Counted from the stretch's first letter, positions 38,083 through 46,571 are shown. The stretch is DNA of 64,000 nucleotides from JAPYTK01 sp964401935 (GCA_964401935.1 CAYOAL010000030.1:14531-78530); one strand, 5' to 3'. The notes: a model not told the origin generated them from the letters alone. Numbers and translations: made by a program.

Positions 38083-38694
38083 TCAGAAACCGGCGGGCAC
38101 GGAGCTCCGCAGACAGCTGATGGTGTTGGGGGCCCACGCGCGCGACCAGAGGGCACGCCTCGGCGCGTCGACGGTGCCCTCGCGCAAGCCCTCCTCGAGC
38201 GGCCAGTGGGGGATCTCGCCGGGCGCCAAGCGATGCAGCCCGCTCTGCCAGTGGCTGATGATGAACGTGTGGCCGGCGGCGGCGCAGCCGAGCTGATCGG
38301 TGAGCTCGCGCGCGAAGCGCTGCCCCGGCACCGCCCCGAAGGTCTCGCACGTGCGGAACCAAAAGAGCGACGCTGGCGTCATCCGCGCCGCCACCGCGTC
38401 GAGGAGCGGTCGATGCGCGTGCCCAGCCCGGAGCGACGCCACCGAGAGGGCCTCCCCGCCGATCTTGGCTGCCCCCCACTTGCCGTGCCCCCAAAACTGC
38501 ACCTCCGCGAGCGTGTCCTCGGAGCCGTGCTCGGAGAGCCAGCGCAGGGCCTCCGACCAGGTCGTGGCCCCGAAGGAAGCATCCAGGTGGCGGAGCGTAC
38601 GATAGAAGCCGCCTCCCAACCTCCACACGTGGGTCAGGCCGATGAGGCGCCCCACACAGGTGGCGTCGTAGACCATCAGGCGAAGCCCCGGCAT
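38083..38694 (-). CDS. Hypothetical protein with caspase-like His-Gly and Cys motifs
   Basis: A 203-aa protein that I do not recognise as a named family. It contains EVQFWGHGKWGAAKIGG (about 62-78) and FWFRTCETFGAVPGQRFA (about 110-127), followed by GHTFIISHWQSGLH. A His-Gly after a hydrophobic strand and a Cys after a second strand is the pattern of clan CD peptidases such as CHAT and DUF4347 domains. No signal or membrane segment is visible. The start at 38694 is the first ATG before the conserved part; 38676 is an alternative. It stands alone, convergent with the sirtuin and divergent from the trypsin-like protease. Confidence 0.65.
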   Translation of the reverse strand: MPGLRLMVYDATCVGRLIGLTHVWRLGGGFYRTLRHLDASFGATTWSEALRWLSEHGSEDTLAEVQFWGHGKWGAAKIGGEALSVASLRAGHAHRPLLDAVAARMTPASLFWFRTCETFGAVPGQRFARELTDQLGCAAAGHTFIISHWQSGLHRLAPGEIPHWPLEEGLREGTVDAPRRALWSRAWAPNTISCLRSSVPAGF

Positions 38695-38754
38695 CGGACG
38701 AACATGACACCCGTCGACGACAGACCCAAGGCCCGAGCCGCGAAATGTGCAGCC

Positions 38755-38783
38755 TTGAAAGTGTGGGAAACTGAAGGTATGTG
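38755..38783 (+). promoter_or_regulatory. Possible sigma-70-type promoter
   Basis: TTGAAA (38755-38760) and TATGTG (38778-38783) are separated by 17 bases, upstream of the trypsin-like protease gene (start 38854). The -35 match is good and the -10 is weak. Confidence 0.3.
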
Positions 38784-38853
38784 TAGGAGCCGCTTCGTCT
38801 CCGCGCGGAACGCCCCCCGCGCGCGCCCCTCCCTCGCACCACGGAGGCCTCTC

Positions 38854-40161
38854 ATGTCGCGTTCTCCCCTGCTCCTCGCCGCGGCCGGCGCCTCGTTGCT
38901 CCTCAGCGCCTGTTCGGAGGCGCCGATCGAGCTCCCGTCGGTGACGGAGAGCGAGTCGCCCATCATCAATGGCTCGCTCGACACCACGCATCAGGCGGTG
39001 GTGGCCGTCTTCAGCGGCCAGTCGGCCTGCACCGGCACCTTCGTGCACGTGGCGCCCCCGTACGCCTTCGTGCTCACCGCCGCCCACTGCGTCGACGACG
39101 ACCCGCCGGAGGTGGTGATCCAGGGCAACGACTACGAGGCCAGCAACGCCATCCAGTACAACGTCCAAGACTACCTGGAGCACCCTGGGTACAACGGGTC
39201 GGTCAACGACTTCGCGATGGTGCGGGTGACGGGGGCGAGCGCTGCCACGCCCTTCATCCCGGTGCTCACCCCAGCCGAAGACAACATCACCAATGGACGC
39301 CAGTGCACCCACCTCGGTTACGGGGTCATCAACACCGCGACCAACCCCGACACGGGGACGAGCCGACGGCACATCACCACCGGCACCGTCGTCGACACCA
39401 CCTCGCTCACGCTCACGTTCGACGCCTCCTCGTCGGGCGTGTGCTTCGGCGACAGCGGCGGCCCGAACCTCGATCAGGTGACGGGGAAGATCGCCGGCGT
39501 GAACTCGTCGGTGTCGACCAGCCAGTGCAACGGTTACTCGTTCAGCGGCCGAGCGTCCGCGGTCCTCAACTCCTTCATCCTCCCCTACATCAACAACGCG
39601 CCCCCTCCGCCCGTCGACTGCGATGGCTGCTTCGAAGCCGCGACCACCGGCACCGGGGCGTGCATGGGAGCGGTCAACGCCTGCTTCAACAACAACGCGT
39701 GCAGCGCGCTCGTCAGCTGCTTCAACGGCTGCACCACGCAGACCTGCATCAACAACTGCGCGACGACCCACGCGGCCGGGCTCGATCTTTACAACGGCAT
39801 CTTCGACTGCGTCTGCGACAGCGCCTGCGACACCGAGTGCGAGAGCGCCTCGATGTGCCAGGGCAGCGGCGGCGCCCCCCCCACCACGAGCGCGGTCGCC
39901 CAGTCGTCGGTGGCAGCCGACGCGGCCGCCGCGAGCGGAGTGGGCGGCGCGCCCACCGGGGCTGGCGGGGCTGGTGGGGCTCCCCCAACCACCGGCTCGG
40001 GCGACGACGGCCGGTTCGCCGGCAACGCCAACAACCAGAGCCCCAAGGGAGAGATCCTCTCCTCGACCTGCGCGTTCGGGGGCAGCGCGGGCGACGACCT
40101 CTCGTGGCTCGCGTTCGCCGCCGCCGGCGCGGCCCTCTGCCGTCGACGTCGGCGAGCCTGA
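38854..40161 (+). CDS. Trypsin-like serine protease with lipobox and MYXO-CTERM tail
   Basis: Secreted S1 peptidase of 435 aa. A GGAGG site precedes the ATG. The signal ends in LLLSAC (Cys 20), a lipobox. The protease domain begins IINGSLDTTHQAVV (38-51) and has His 78 in TAAHC, Asp 119 in NDFAMV and Ser 201 in GDSGGP. A Cys-rich region (about 255-345) with repeated C...C pairs follows, then a Gly/Ala/Thr linker and a C-terminal segment beginning with a Cys (CAFGG), hydrophobic, and ending RRRRRA, the MYXO-CTERM sorting pattern. Having both a lipobox and this tail is odd; one of them may not be used. Confidence 0.92.
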   Translation: MSRSPLLLAAAGASLLLSACSEAPIELPSVTESESPIINGSLDTTHQAVVAVFSGQSACTGTFVHVAPPYAFVLTAAHCVDDDPPEVVIQGNDYEASNAIQYNVQDYLEHPGYNGSVNDFAMVRVTGASAATPFIPVLTPAEDNITNGRQCTHLGYGVINTATNPDTGTSRRHITTGTVVDTTSLTLTFDASSSGVCFGDSGGPNLDQVTGKIAGVNSSVSTSQCNGYSFSGRASAVLNSFILPYINNAPPPPVDCDGCFEAATTGTGACMGAVNACFNNNACSALVSCFNGCTTQTCINNCATTHAAGLDLYNGIFDCVCDSACDTECESASMCQGSGGAPPTTSAVAQSSVAADAAAASGVGGAPTGAGGAGGAPPTTGSGDDGRFAGNANNQSPKGEILSSTCAFGGSAGDDLSWLAFAAAGAALCRRRRRA

Positions 40162-40173
40162 GCGCTCGCGCGG

Positions 40174-40185
40174 CCCAAGCTTGGG
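40174..40185. repeat. Palindrome CCCAAGCTTGGG between convergent genes
   Basis: Perfect 12-base palindrome located 12 bases after the protease stop and before the end of the sigma-54 activator gene. With no loop it would form only a weak hairpin in RNA. Confidence 0.4.
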
Positions 40186-40192
40186 GAGGAGC

Positions 40193-40280
40193 TCAGCGCA
40201 AGCCAACGTGCGCACCCTGCGTGCGCGTCATCCACGACAAGGTCAGCGCAAGCCCAGCGTGCGCATCATCCGCGACAGGT
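40193..40280. repeat. Imperfect duplication of the 3' end of the activator gene
   Basis: The last coding bases and stop of the sigma-54 activator gene (40243-40280) are echoed just downstream of it (40193-40243): both begin TCAGCGCAAGCC and end with GCGTGCGC followed by a TCATCC-containing stretch and GACA, with 13 extra bases in the outer copy. It looks like a decayed tandem duplication. Confidence 0.6.
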
Positions 40281-41745
40281 TCGACTGCTTCACGTCGAGC
40301 AGCTCGGCGGCGCGGGTCTGGTTGTTTCCGGCCGCCGCGAGCGCGTCGCGTACGAGGTTGCGTTTGAAGGCCTTGACCTGATCGCTCATCGAGCCTCGCG
40401 GCGCTCGCTGCTCCGTGCTCGCCTGGGCCGGTGACGCGAGGAGCTCCCCCGGGAGGTCGGTGCGCGTGACCATCCGGCCCTCGGTGAGCACCACGATCCG
40501 CTCCATGACGTTCGCCAGCTCGCGCACGTTGCCGGGCCACGCGTAGCGCGTGAGCACCGTCGCCGCCTCCTCGGTGAGCTGCATGGGCGGCTTCTTCACG
40601 GCCTGACAGGCCCGCATCAAGAAGTGCGTGCACAGCGCCGCCACGTCCTCCGCACGCTCGCGCAGCGGGGGGATGGTGAGGGTGATGACGTTGAGGCGGT
40701 AGAAGAGATCCTCGCGGAACTCCTTGTTGCGCATCGCGGTCTGGAGGTCTTTGTTGGTGGCGGCGATGACCCGAACGTCGACGCGGATCGAGTCTTCCCC
40801 GCCCACCCGCTCGATCTCGCGCTCCTGCAGCGCGCGCAAGAGCTTGGTCTGGAGATCGGGCGCGAGATCGCCGATCTCATCGAGAAACAAGGTGCCGCCA
40901 TCGGCCAGCTCGAACTTGCCCTTCTTGTGGCTCGTCGCCCCGGTGAACGCCCCCTTCTCGTGTCCGAACAGCTCGCTCTCGAGGAGGGTGGGGGTGAGCG
41001 CGACGCAGTTGACGCCGATAAAGGGCTGCTCGCGGCGTCCGCTCTGGTTGTGGATCGTGCGGGCGAGGACCTCTTTGCCGGTGCCGCTCTCACCGAGCAA
41101 GAGCACCGTCGAGCTGCTGCGGGCCGCCGTCTTCGCGATCCGCAGAACCTCCTTCATGCGCGGGTTGCGGGTGGGCACGAGGTGGTAGCGGGTGTCCGTC
41201 TGCTCGCGGAGGAGCATCGTCGCGCTCCGCAGTCGCTCCTCGTCGCGGGCGCGGTCGAGGGCCGCCGAGGCGAGCCCTGCGAGCGCCATCAGGAGCCTGA
41301 CGTCTTCCTCGTCGAACCCGCCCACGCGGCGGCAGTTCAGCGCGTTCATCACCCCGATCACCTGGTCGTGGCGACGCATGGGGACGCACAGGAGCGAGCG
41401 GGTCGAGAACCCAGTGTCGCGGTCGACGCGCTTGAGGAAGCGCGGGTCGTGCTCGGTGTCGTTGACGAGCACCGGCTCCCCGCTGCGCGCCACGTGGCCG
41501 GCGATGCCTTGGCTGAGGGGGATGCGAAAAGGGCGCGTCTTGGCCGCCCCCTCCATCGCGACGAAGCTGAGCGCCTCGGCCTCGTGATCGATGAGGGCCA
41601 AGCTGCACCCCTCGGCCGCGAACAGCTCGGTGCCCGACTCGAGGATGAGGCCCACCACGTCCTCCACCTCGCGAGCGCTCATCAAGGCGAGGCTGATCTC
41701 GATGAGGCGATTCAAGCGGTCGCGGGCCGTCAGCGATTCCGACAC
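40243..41745 (-). CDS. GAF-domain sigma-54-dependent transcriptional activator (NtrC family)
   Basis: A 500-aa activator. Domains: GAF sensor (about 14-165), AAA+ central domain (about 185-420) and a Fis-type helix-turn-helix (about 458-497). The AAA+ part has GESGTGKE (218-225), the sigma-54-contacting GAFTGA (265-270), DEIGDL and the R-finger region, all intact, so it should activate sigma-54 promoters. The DNA-binding tail reads RDALAAAGNNQTRAAELL then KQSNLSRMMRTLGLR. No receiver domain is present; the GAF ligand is unknown. The GTG at 41745 is used. It is divergent from an orphan gene, with an AT-rich inverted repeat between them. Confidence 0.95.
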   Translation of the reverse strand: MSESLTARDRLNRLIEISLALMSAREVEDVVGLILESGTELFAAEGCSLALIDHEAEALSFVAMEGAAKTRPFRIPLSQGIAGHVARSGEPVLVNDTEHDPRFLKRVDRDTGFSTRSLLCVPMRRHDQVIGVMNALNCRRVGGFDEEDVRLLMALAGLASAALDRARDEERLRSATMLLREQTDTRYHLVPTRNPRMKEVLRIAKTAARSSSTVLLLGESGTGKEVLARTIHNQSGRREQPFIGVNCVALTPTLLESELFGHEKGAFTGATSHKKGKFELADGGTLFLDEIGDLAPDLQTKLLRALQEREIERVGGEDSIRVDVRVIAATNKDLQTAMRNKEFREDLFYRLNVITLTIPPLRERAEDVAALCTHFLMRACQAVKKPPMQLTEEAATVLTRYAWPGNVRELANVMERIVVLTEGRMVTRTDLPGELLASPAQASTEQRAPRGSMSDQVKAFKRNLVRDALAAAGNNQTRAAELLDVKQSNLSRMMRTLGLR

Positions 41746-41772
41746 GATGGGGCGACTATATCAAAACGCCAT

Positions 41773-41791
41773 GAATAATATCGAATTGTTC
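41773..41791. promoter_or_regulatory. AT-rich near-palindrome before the activator gene
   Basis: GAATAAT and ATTGTTC (7-base arms, one mismatch) flank ATCGA, 28 bases upstream of the activator start at 41745. ATATCG also occurs twice here (41778-41783, 41792-41797). On the minus strand TATAGT (about 41755-41760) could be a -10 element. It is a candidate operator for autoregulation. Confidence 0.35.
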
Positions 41792-41840
41792 ATATCGTAA
41801 TGAGTCGTCTCGAGGCGACGGGACGCCGCAAGGGCTCGAC

Positions 41841-42644
41841 ATGCCTCAGCCCCACAACTGGCACGATGCGTGCGAACAATGGGGGGGAATCATGCTGTCT
41901 TCTGCCGCTGACGGCGTCACGCGCGTCGCGTTCCCGACGCCCGATTTCGAGGCTGCCCGCCGTGGGGTGGAGGCGCTGGGGGGAGCGCTGCGCCTTCGTT
42001 TCGACGCGAGGTGGGTAGGTGCCGAGCTCCCGTGGGGCGTCACGGACAATCCCTGGGGCACGGCGTACCGTCAAAGCCTCTCGTCCGTCGCCGAAGGCGA
42101 CGAGCCACCGCCGCTCGTTGCGCGAGCCATCGACGCCTGGCTCGGCGTCGCCCCCTCGCGGAGCGGGGCCCCCGCGGCGGGAACGACGGCGCCCCTTGAT
42201 GGGGCGCAAGTGGTCGGGGTCGTGTTCGTGTGGCCCGAGCTGGGACACGAGGTGGTGGCCGAACAACAACGCCAGCTCGTGCGACATGTGCTCGGACGAG
42301 CGCACCACCGCAAGCTGACGCGCCTGTGGCTCGCAGAGCACGAAGATCAACAGGCGGCGTGGACCGACGCCAAGCGCGAAGCGCTCGCGGCGATGGGCGG
42401 TTTCCCCGACACCAAACGGTTCGCCGCGGCGCTGCTCACCTGTGATCCGGGCCTGCGGTACGACACGGCCACCGTCTACTTCTTCGCGCCGTACCGCCTG
42501 CAACGCTCCCAGGCCACCATCATCCGCGAGGAGCGTCACGGCTTCAGCGACGTCGTCCACCCGCGACGAGGGGCGCCGATGCGACGGCACGTCGCGATGG
42601 TGCGGCTCGCGAGTCCCGAGGTGCTCGCCAGCGAGGTGGCGTGA
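41841..42644 (+). CDS. Orphan hypothetical protein
   Basis: A 267-aa protein, not recognised. Codon usage is the high-GC3 type of the region in most of its length. No signal or membrane helix. The C-terminal half has segments VVGVVFVWPELGHEVVAEQQ, LTRLWLAEHEDQQAAW, and ATVYFFAPYRLQRSQATII, suggesting an alpha/beta fold. The middle (about 105-115) is a Gly/Ala/Ser/Thr linker, so there may be two domains. The start could instead be an ATG at 41892. It is divergent from the sigma-54 activator and could be its target, which is inference from position. Confidence 0.6.
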   Translation: MPQPHNWHDACEQWGGIMLSSAADGVTRVAFPTPDFEAARRGVEALGGALRLRFDARWVGAELPWGVTDNPWGTAYRQSLSSVAEGDEPPPLVARAIDAWLGVAPSRSGAPAAGTTAPLDGAQVVGVVFVWPELGHEVVAEQQRQLVRHVLGRAHHRKLTRLWLAEHEDQQAAWTDAKREALAAMGGFPDTKRFAAALLTCDPGLRYDTATVYFFAPYRLQRSQATIIREERHGFSDVVHPRRGAPMRRHVAMVRLASPEVLASEVA

Positions 42645-42864
42645 CCCAAGCACCGCTCGCCGGCGCAGGAAGACGTGAGCGCGCGGGTGCAGGGAGCGCG
42701 CAGGGGAACGTGAGAGCGCACCGCTCGAAGCGCGAGGGAGCCCGTGCGCACCGACGGTGGTGAGGCCCACGAGGCCAGCCGCGCGGGGACCGCTCTGGCG
42801 TGAAACCGCCGCACGCTTTCGGTTGCTCTGTTGGGGTGGAGCGAGAGTAAGGTAGAGCCGTTGT

Positions 42865-44244
42865 ATGGGGCGAAGCCCAGCGAGCTCAGACCGATCCGAG
42901 CTGACCGTCCCTGTCACGGTGCGCGAACAGGACGGTGGGAGCGTGCGGGTCGCCCGCCTCGAGGACGGCGAGGCGGCGACGCGGGCCTCCGAGAGCCTGC
43001 CGCCGATGTCGACGTCCGACATCCCCACGCGAGCGGTATCGGTGAGGCCACTCGCGAAGCGCGAAGGCTTCGAGGACTGGGGCGAGATCGCGCGCGGGGG
43101 CATGGGCTCCATCCGCTACGTGATCGATCAGCGGCTGCTGCGGCAGATGGCCCTCAAGACCGTTCCCGAGGGCGTCCCCTCCAACTCCGACGCCGCGCTC
43201 AGGTTCATCGAAGAGGCGCAGATCACCGGACAGCTCGATCACCCCAACATCATCCCCGTGCACGCGCTCGGGGTGAACGAGGACGGCCTCCTCTATTTCA
43301 CGATGAAGCTGGTGCGCGGCAACACCCTCGGGGACGTGCTGCTCGAGCTCGGCCGCCACCGCCTCGAGGCGGGCAACCTCGAGCACCTCGTTCAGATCAT
43401 GCTGAAGGTGTGCGACGCCGTCTCCTTCGCGCATGCGCGCGGGGTGATCCATCGCGATCTCAAGCCGTCCAACGTGATGATCGGCAGCCACGGTCAGGTG
43501 TACGTGATGGACTGGGGGCTCGCGCTCCTCCGTGACGGACCGCGCCTGGTCTCGGACGCAGGCAAGATCATCGGCACACCGGGGTACATGGCGCCCGAGC
43601 AAGCGTGGGGAAACCACGACGACGTGGACGAGCGCACCGACGTGTACGGCCTCGGTGGCCTGCTCTACCGCGTGCTCACCGGAAAGCGCCCCCACGGCGG
43701 CTCGACCCATCACGCCGCCCTCGAGAGGACGCGAGCCGCGCCGGTGGTGGCCCCCGAAGAGGCCTGCCCCGAGCTCCTCCTTCCCCCGGAGCTCTGCCGC
43801 ATCGCGATGCGCGCCCTCACCCCCGAACGCGAGGCACGCTATCAGCGCGTGAGCGAGCTGCAGGCCGATCTCGAGCAATTTCTGCGAGGAGGGGGCTGGC
43901 TCGCCACCCGCACCTATCCCGACGAGGCGCTCATCGTCCGCGAGGGCGACTCCGCGTCGGAGGCCTACATCATCGTGAGCGGCGAGTGCGAAGCCTACAA
44001 GGACATCGACGGCCGCAGGATCTCGCTCCGCACCATGGGTCCGGGGGAGGTGTTCGGGGAGATGGCCATCCTCACCGGCAAACCCCGGAGCGCGACCGTG
44101 GCCGCGCGCGGACCCGTCACCGTGAAGGTCGTCACCGCCGCCTCGCTCGAGCGCGAGCTCAGCCGGAACAGCTTCACGGGGGCCTTCGTGCGCGTCCTCG
44201 CCGAGCGCTTCCGCGAGCTCGACGAGCAAGCCACGCGTCGCTGA
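42865..44244 (+). CDS. Ser/Thr kinase with C-terminal cyclic-nucleotide-binding domain
   Basis: A 459-aa cytoplasmic kinase. The kinase domain (about 70-340) has ARGGMG, VIHRDLKPSN and GTPGYMAPE; the usual DFG is DWG, as in the HEAT/TPR kinase at 23090. The C-terminal domain (about 350-452) is a cNMP-binding fold: a PBC-like block GPGEVFGEMAILTGKPRSAT includes the FGE, and Arg-Ser/Thr-Ala that grips the cyclic phosphate. No membrane segment is present. The kinase is therefore likely to be regulated by cAMP or cGMP, as in eukaryotic PKG but with the domains in reverse order. A 220-base region without a gene precedes it; no promoter was recognised. Confidence 0.93.
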   Translation: MGRSPASSDRSELTVPVTVREQDGGSVRVARLEDGEAATRASESLPPMSTSDIPTRAVSVRPLAKREGFEDWGEIARGGMGSIRYVIDQRLLRQMALKTVPEGVPSNSDAALRFIEEAQITGQLDHPNIIPVHALGVNEDGLLYFTMKLVRGNTLGDVLLELGRHRLEAGNLEHLVQIMLKVCDAVSFAHARGVIHRDLKPSNVMIGSHGQVYVMDWGLALLRDGPRLVSDAGKIIGTPGYMAPEQAWGNHDDVDERTDVYGLGGLLYRVLTGKRPHGGSTHHAALERTRAAPVVAPEEACPELLLPPELCRIAMRALTPEREARYQRVSELQADLEQFLRGGGWLATRTYPDEALIVREGDSASEAYIIVSGECEAYKDIDGRRISLRTMGPGEVFGEMAILTGKPRSATVAARGPVTVKVVTAASLERELSRNSFTGAFVRVLAERFRELDEQATRR

Positions 44245-44252
44245 CCGGGCCG

Positions 44253-44282
44253 CGACCGGTCAGGTGCGGAAGCGACCGGTCG
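44253..44282. terminator. GC-rich hairpin at convergent gene ends
   Basis: CGACCGGTC (44253-44261) and GACCGGTCG (44274-44282) form a 9-bp perfect stem with a 12-base loop, right after the kinase stop (44244) and overlapping the stop of the bestrophin gene (44260-44262). It could end transcripts of both genes; no U tract. Confidence 0.45.
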
Positions 44283-45168
44283 GCGGCGGAGGAAGCTCGG
44301 TCTCGCCGAGGCGCTCGCGGAGGTTGCGCTCGATGGTGTTGCAGAGTCCGTCGAGGGGGAGATCGTTGGGGTCGAAGCCGAACGGGTCCTCGATCTGCTC
44401 CCCCACCGCGTCGAGCCCGAAGAACGCGTAGGCGACGAGGGCCACCACGTAGGGGGTGGCCGCGTGCAGGCTCGCCACGAGACCAAAGGGCAAGCTGAAG
44501 CAGTAGACGGCCACGATTCGGTGCATGAGCACGTTGTACGAGAACGGGATCGGCGTCGATTTGATGCGCTCGCAGCCGCCTTGAATGTCGGCGAGTCGCA
44601 CGAGGCTGTCCTCGAGCGCGGGGAGGTGCATGGCGTGGATGGCGCCGGCGTCATAGAGAGAGCGAAAGCGCTCGCCGAGGCGGTGCACGATGGCGTTGGG
44701 GCGATTGTCGGCGCGCGCCAACGCCGCGACCTCGTCCTCCGGCAACAGGCCCACGAGCTCTCTCTCCGACGGGATGTCACGGAGGTGCAGGCGCAGGCCG
44801 TGCACGAAGGCGATGGTGCGATACACCAGATCCCGCTGGATCTCGGGGTCGCTCTCGACGAGCGTGAAGATCTGCCGGGTGAGCGAGCGGCTGGTGTTGA
44901 CGAGCGCCCCCCACAGCTTGCGTCCCTCCCAGAAGCGGTCGTAGCTCGTGTTGTTGCGGAAACCGAGGAAGATGCCGAGCGCCACGCCGATGAGCGAGAA
45001 CGGGGTGGGGCTCAGATCGGTGGAGAACGCCTGGTACTTGTCGTGAAGCAACGTCACGATCACCGCGGTCGCGGTCACCACGAAGATCCGCGGCCAGGTG
45101 CGCATGATCGTCGTGCCACGGAAGGCGGTGAGGGTAGACACCCAGGTCGTCGACTCGGGGACGATCAT
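44260..45168 (-). CDS. Bestrophin family ion channel protein (UPF0187-like)
   Basis: A 302-aa inner-membrane protein of the bacterial bestrophin family, which forms pentameric ion channels. The start MIVPESTTW and the first membrane helices (about 27-42, 57-70) match the family, and FLGFRNNTSYDRFWEGRKLWG (68-88) is the diagnostic block. Later helices (about 215-255) surround AYAFFGLDAVGEQIEDPFG (about 248-266), another conserved stretch. The length is normal. The gene has no obvious operon partner. Ion selectivity cannot be told from the sequence. Confidence 0.92.
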   Translation of the reverse strand: MIVPESTTWVSTLTAFRGTTIMRTWPRIFVVTATAVIVTLLHDKYQAFSTDLSPTPFSLIGVALGIFLGFRNNTSYDRFWEGRKLWGALVNTSRSLTRQIFTLVESDPEIQRDLVYRTIAFVHGLRLHLRDIPSERELVGLLPEDEVAALARADNRPNAIVHRLGERFRSLYDAGAIHAMHLPALEDSLVRLADIQGGCERIKSTPIPFSYNVLMHRIVAVYCFSLPFGLVASLHAATPYVVALVAYAFFGLDAVGEQIEDPFGFDPNDLPLDGLCNTIERNLRERLGETELPPPPTGRFRT

Positions 45169-45246
45169 CGGCGCGAACCCTGGTGGGTAAACGAGGCGAC
45201 ATCAACCGGATTCGGCAGCCCGAGAGAGGCGCTCACAGGGTAGCCG

Positions 45247-45858
45247 TCAGTCGAGCTCGAGCCCCTCGACGGCGACGTCGCGCACGCACTCGATGCGGCC
45301 GGCGCAAGACGAGCTCACCGTGTCCACATAGAGGTGGTCTTGCCAGCGAATGCGGCCGAGCACGCCGCGGACGTCGGTGAGCGAGAGCGTGCCTGCCCCC
45401 CGCAAGCGATCGCCGCAGGGCTCACGCCCCGCCTCCCGATCCGCGGTGTCGGTGTTGAAGAAGCCTAGGTACACCCCCTCGATGTAGTCGTCGTGCGGCA
45501 CGCCGCGGTAGACCACGTCGGGGCTGTCGAAGGCCACGCCGCCCGTGCTCGCCGCGCGCGGCGCGGGCTCGAACCACGCTCGCAGCTCGCGCTCGGTCTC
45601 GTTCACGCGCAAGATGCGCCCCGCCGGCCGCGGAGGCTCACTCAAGTGTTGCTCTTCCCAGAGGCGCTCGAAGTCCTTCGCGATTCCATCCATGCTCGAC
45701 TGCTCGAGCGCGTCGGAGTTGGTGAACCCCGTGCACACGATCTCCGCCGCTTCGGTGACCGTGACCGCGAGCTCCCGCGACGGGGCGACCGGGTCGCAGG
45801 CCGCGACCGCGAGCACCGCGGCGAGCCGCGACCATGACCCTGTCCCGTGAGCGCTCAA
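45247..45858 (-). CDS. Hypothetical lipoprotein
   Basis: A protein of about 203 aa. The hydrophobic leader ends in LAVAAC. The start is unclear: a TTG at 45858 gives the leader its proper length; there is no strong ribosome binding site and no in-frame ATG nearby. The mature part has two or three Cys near the end (SSSCAGRIECVRD), a central segment with DVVYRGVPHDDYIEGVYLGFF and no recognised domain. It is on the same strand as the bestrophin, 78 bases upstream of that gene's start. Confidence 0.6.
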   Translation of the reverse strand: MSAHGTGSWSRLAAVLAVAACDPVAPSRELAVTVTEAAEIVCTGFTNSDALEQSSMDGIAKDFERLWEEQHLSEPPRPAGRILRVNETERELRAWFEPAPRAASTGGVAFDSPDVVYRGVPHDDYIEGVYLGFFNTDTADREAGREPCGDRLRGAGTLSLTDVRGVLGRIRWQDHLYVDTVSSSCAGRIECVRDVAVEGLELD

Positions 45859-45986
45859 GGCAGCGCCATTGTACCGACGAGGCACCGAAGCGCCAGGTGC
45901 GCAAGGCGAGTTGTCCAAGGTGTCCGACCTGGGTGCTGGGGGTGCACGGCGGAGGCCGCAACTTGGTACCATCGTGCCACGTGTCC

Positions 45987-46571
45987 ATGACCGAGCGTCG
46001 CCCCAGGTTCGAGGCCGCTGTCGAGCGCTTCGACGCCATCCATCGTGAGGCCCCCGACGGTGGAGCGCTCGTGTACCACGCGCGCCTGTCGGGCTGGGTC
46101 GACGCCCTCTCGGCGTCGCCCTCCGAGGCGCTGCAGCTCGCCGCACGCTGCCAGCACATCCGCCGCTGGGCCCTCCCCCGCGCCACGTTTCCTGCTGGTC
46201 TCAGCGGCTACAAGCGGTGGCGCACCACGCTCGCCCAGCGTCACGCCGAGGAGGCGGCAGCGATCCTCGCCGCCGTGGGCTACGACGACGCCACCATCGC
46301 GCGGGTGCGTGTGCTCCTCCTGAAAGAGGGGCTCAAGACCGACGAGGAGGTGCAGCTGTTCGAGGACGCGATCTGCCTCTCCTTCCTCGAAGGCGAGCTC
46401 GAGGCGTTTGCGCGTCAGCACGACGAGGACAAGCTCGTCCGCATCCTGCAGAAGACCTGGAGGAAGATGTCGCCGCGCGGACACGCGGCCGCCCTCGAGC
46501 TCGCGGGCGGCCTCACCCCGAGCACGCGCGCCCTCCTCGAACGCGCGCTACCGCCGCCGACCACCTCGTAG
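45987..46571 (+). CDS. DUF4202 family protein
   Basis: A 194-aa soluble protein with the DUF4202 signature: FDAIHREAPDGGALVYHARLSGWVDAL-type opening, LAARCQHIRRWALPR (about 50-64), GYKRWR (about 71-76), and an acidic block EEVQLFEDAICLSFLEGEL (about 115-133). The conserved His and acidic residues resemble an HD-like metal site, but the activity is unknown. The start at 45987 gives the family length; a GTG two codons upstream is an alternative. The next gene on the same strand (FAD oxidase) is 103 bases away. Confidence 0.85.
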   Translation: MTERRPRFEAAVERFDAIHREAPDGGALVYHARLSGWVDALSASPSEALQLAARCQHIRRWALPRATFPAGLSGYKRWRTTLAQRHAEEAAAILAAVGYDDATIARVRVLLLKEGLKTDEEVQLFEDAICLSFLEGELEAFARQHDEDKLVRILQKTWRKMSPRGHAAALELAGGLTPSTRALLERALPPPTTS

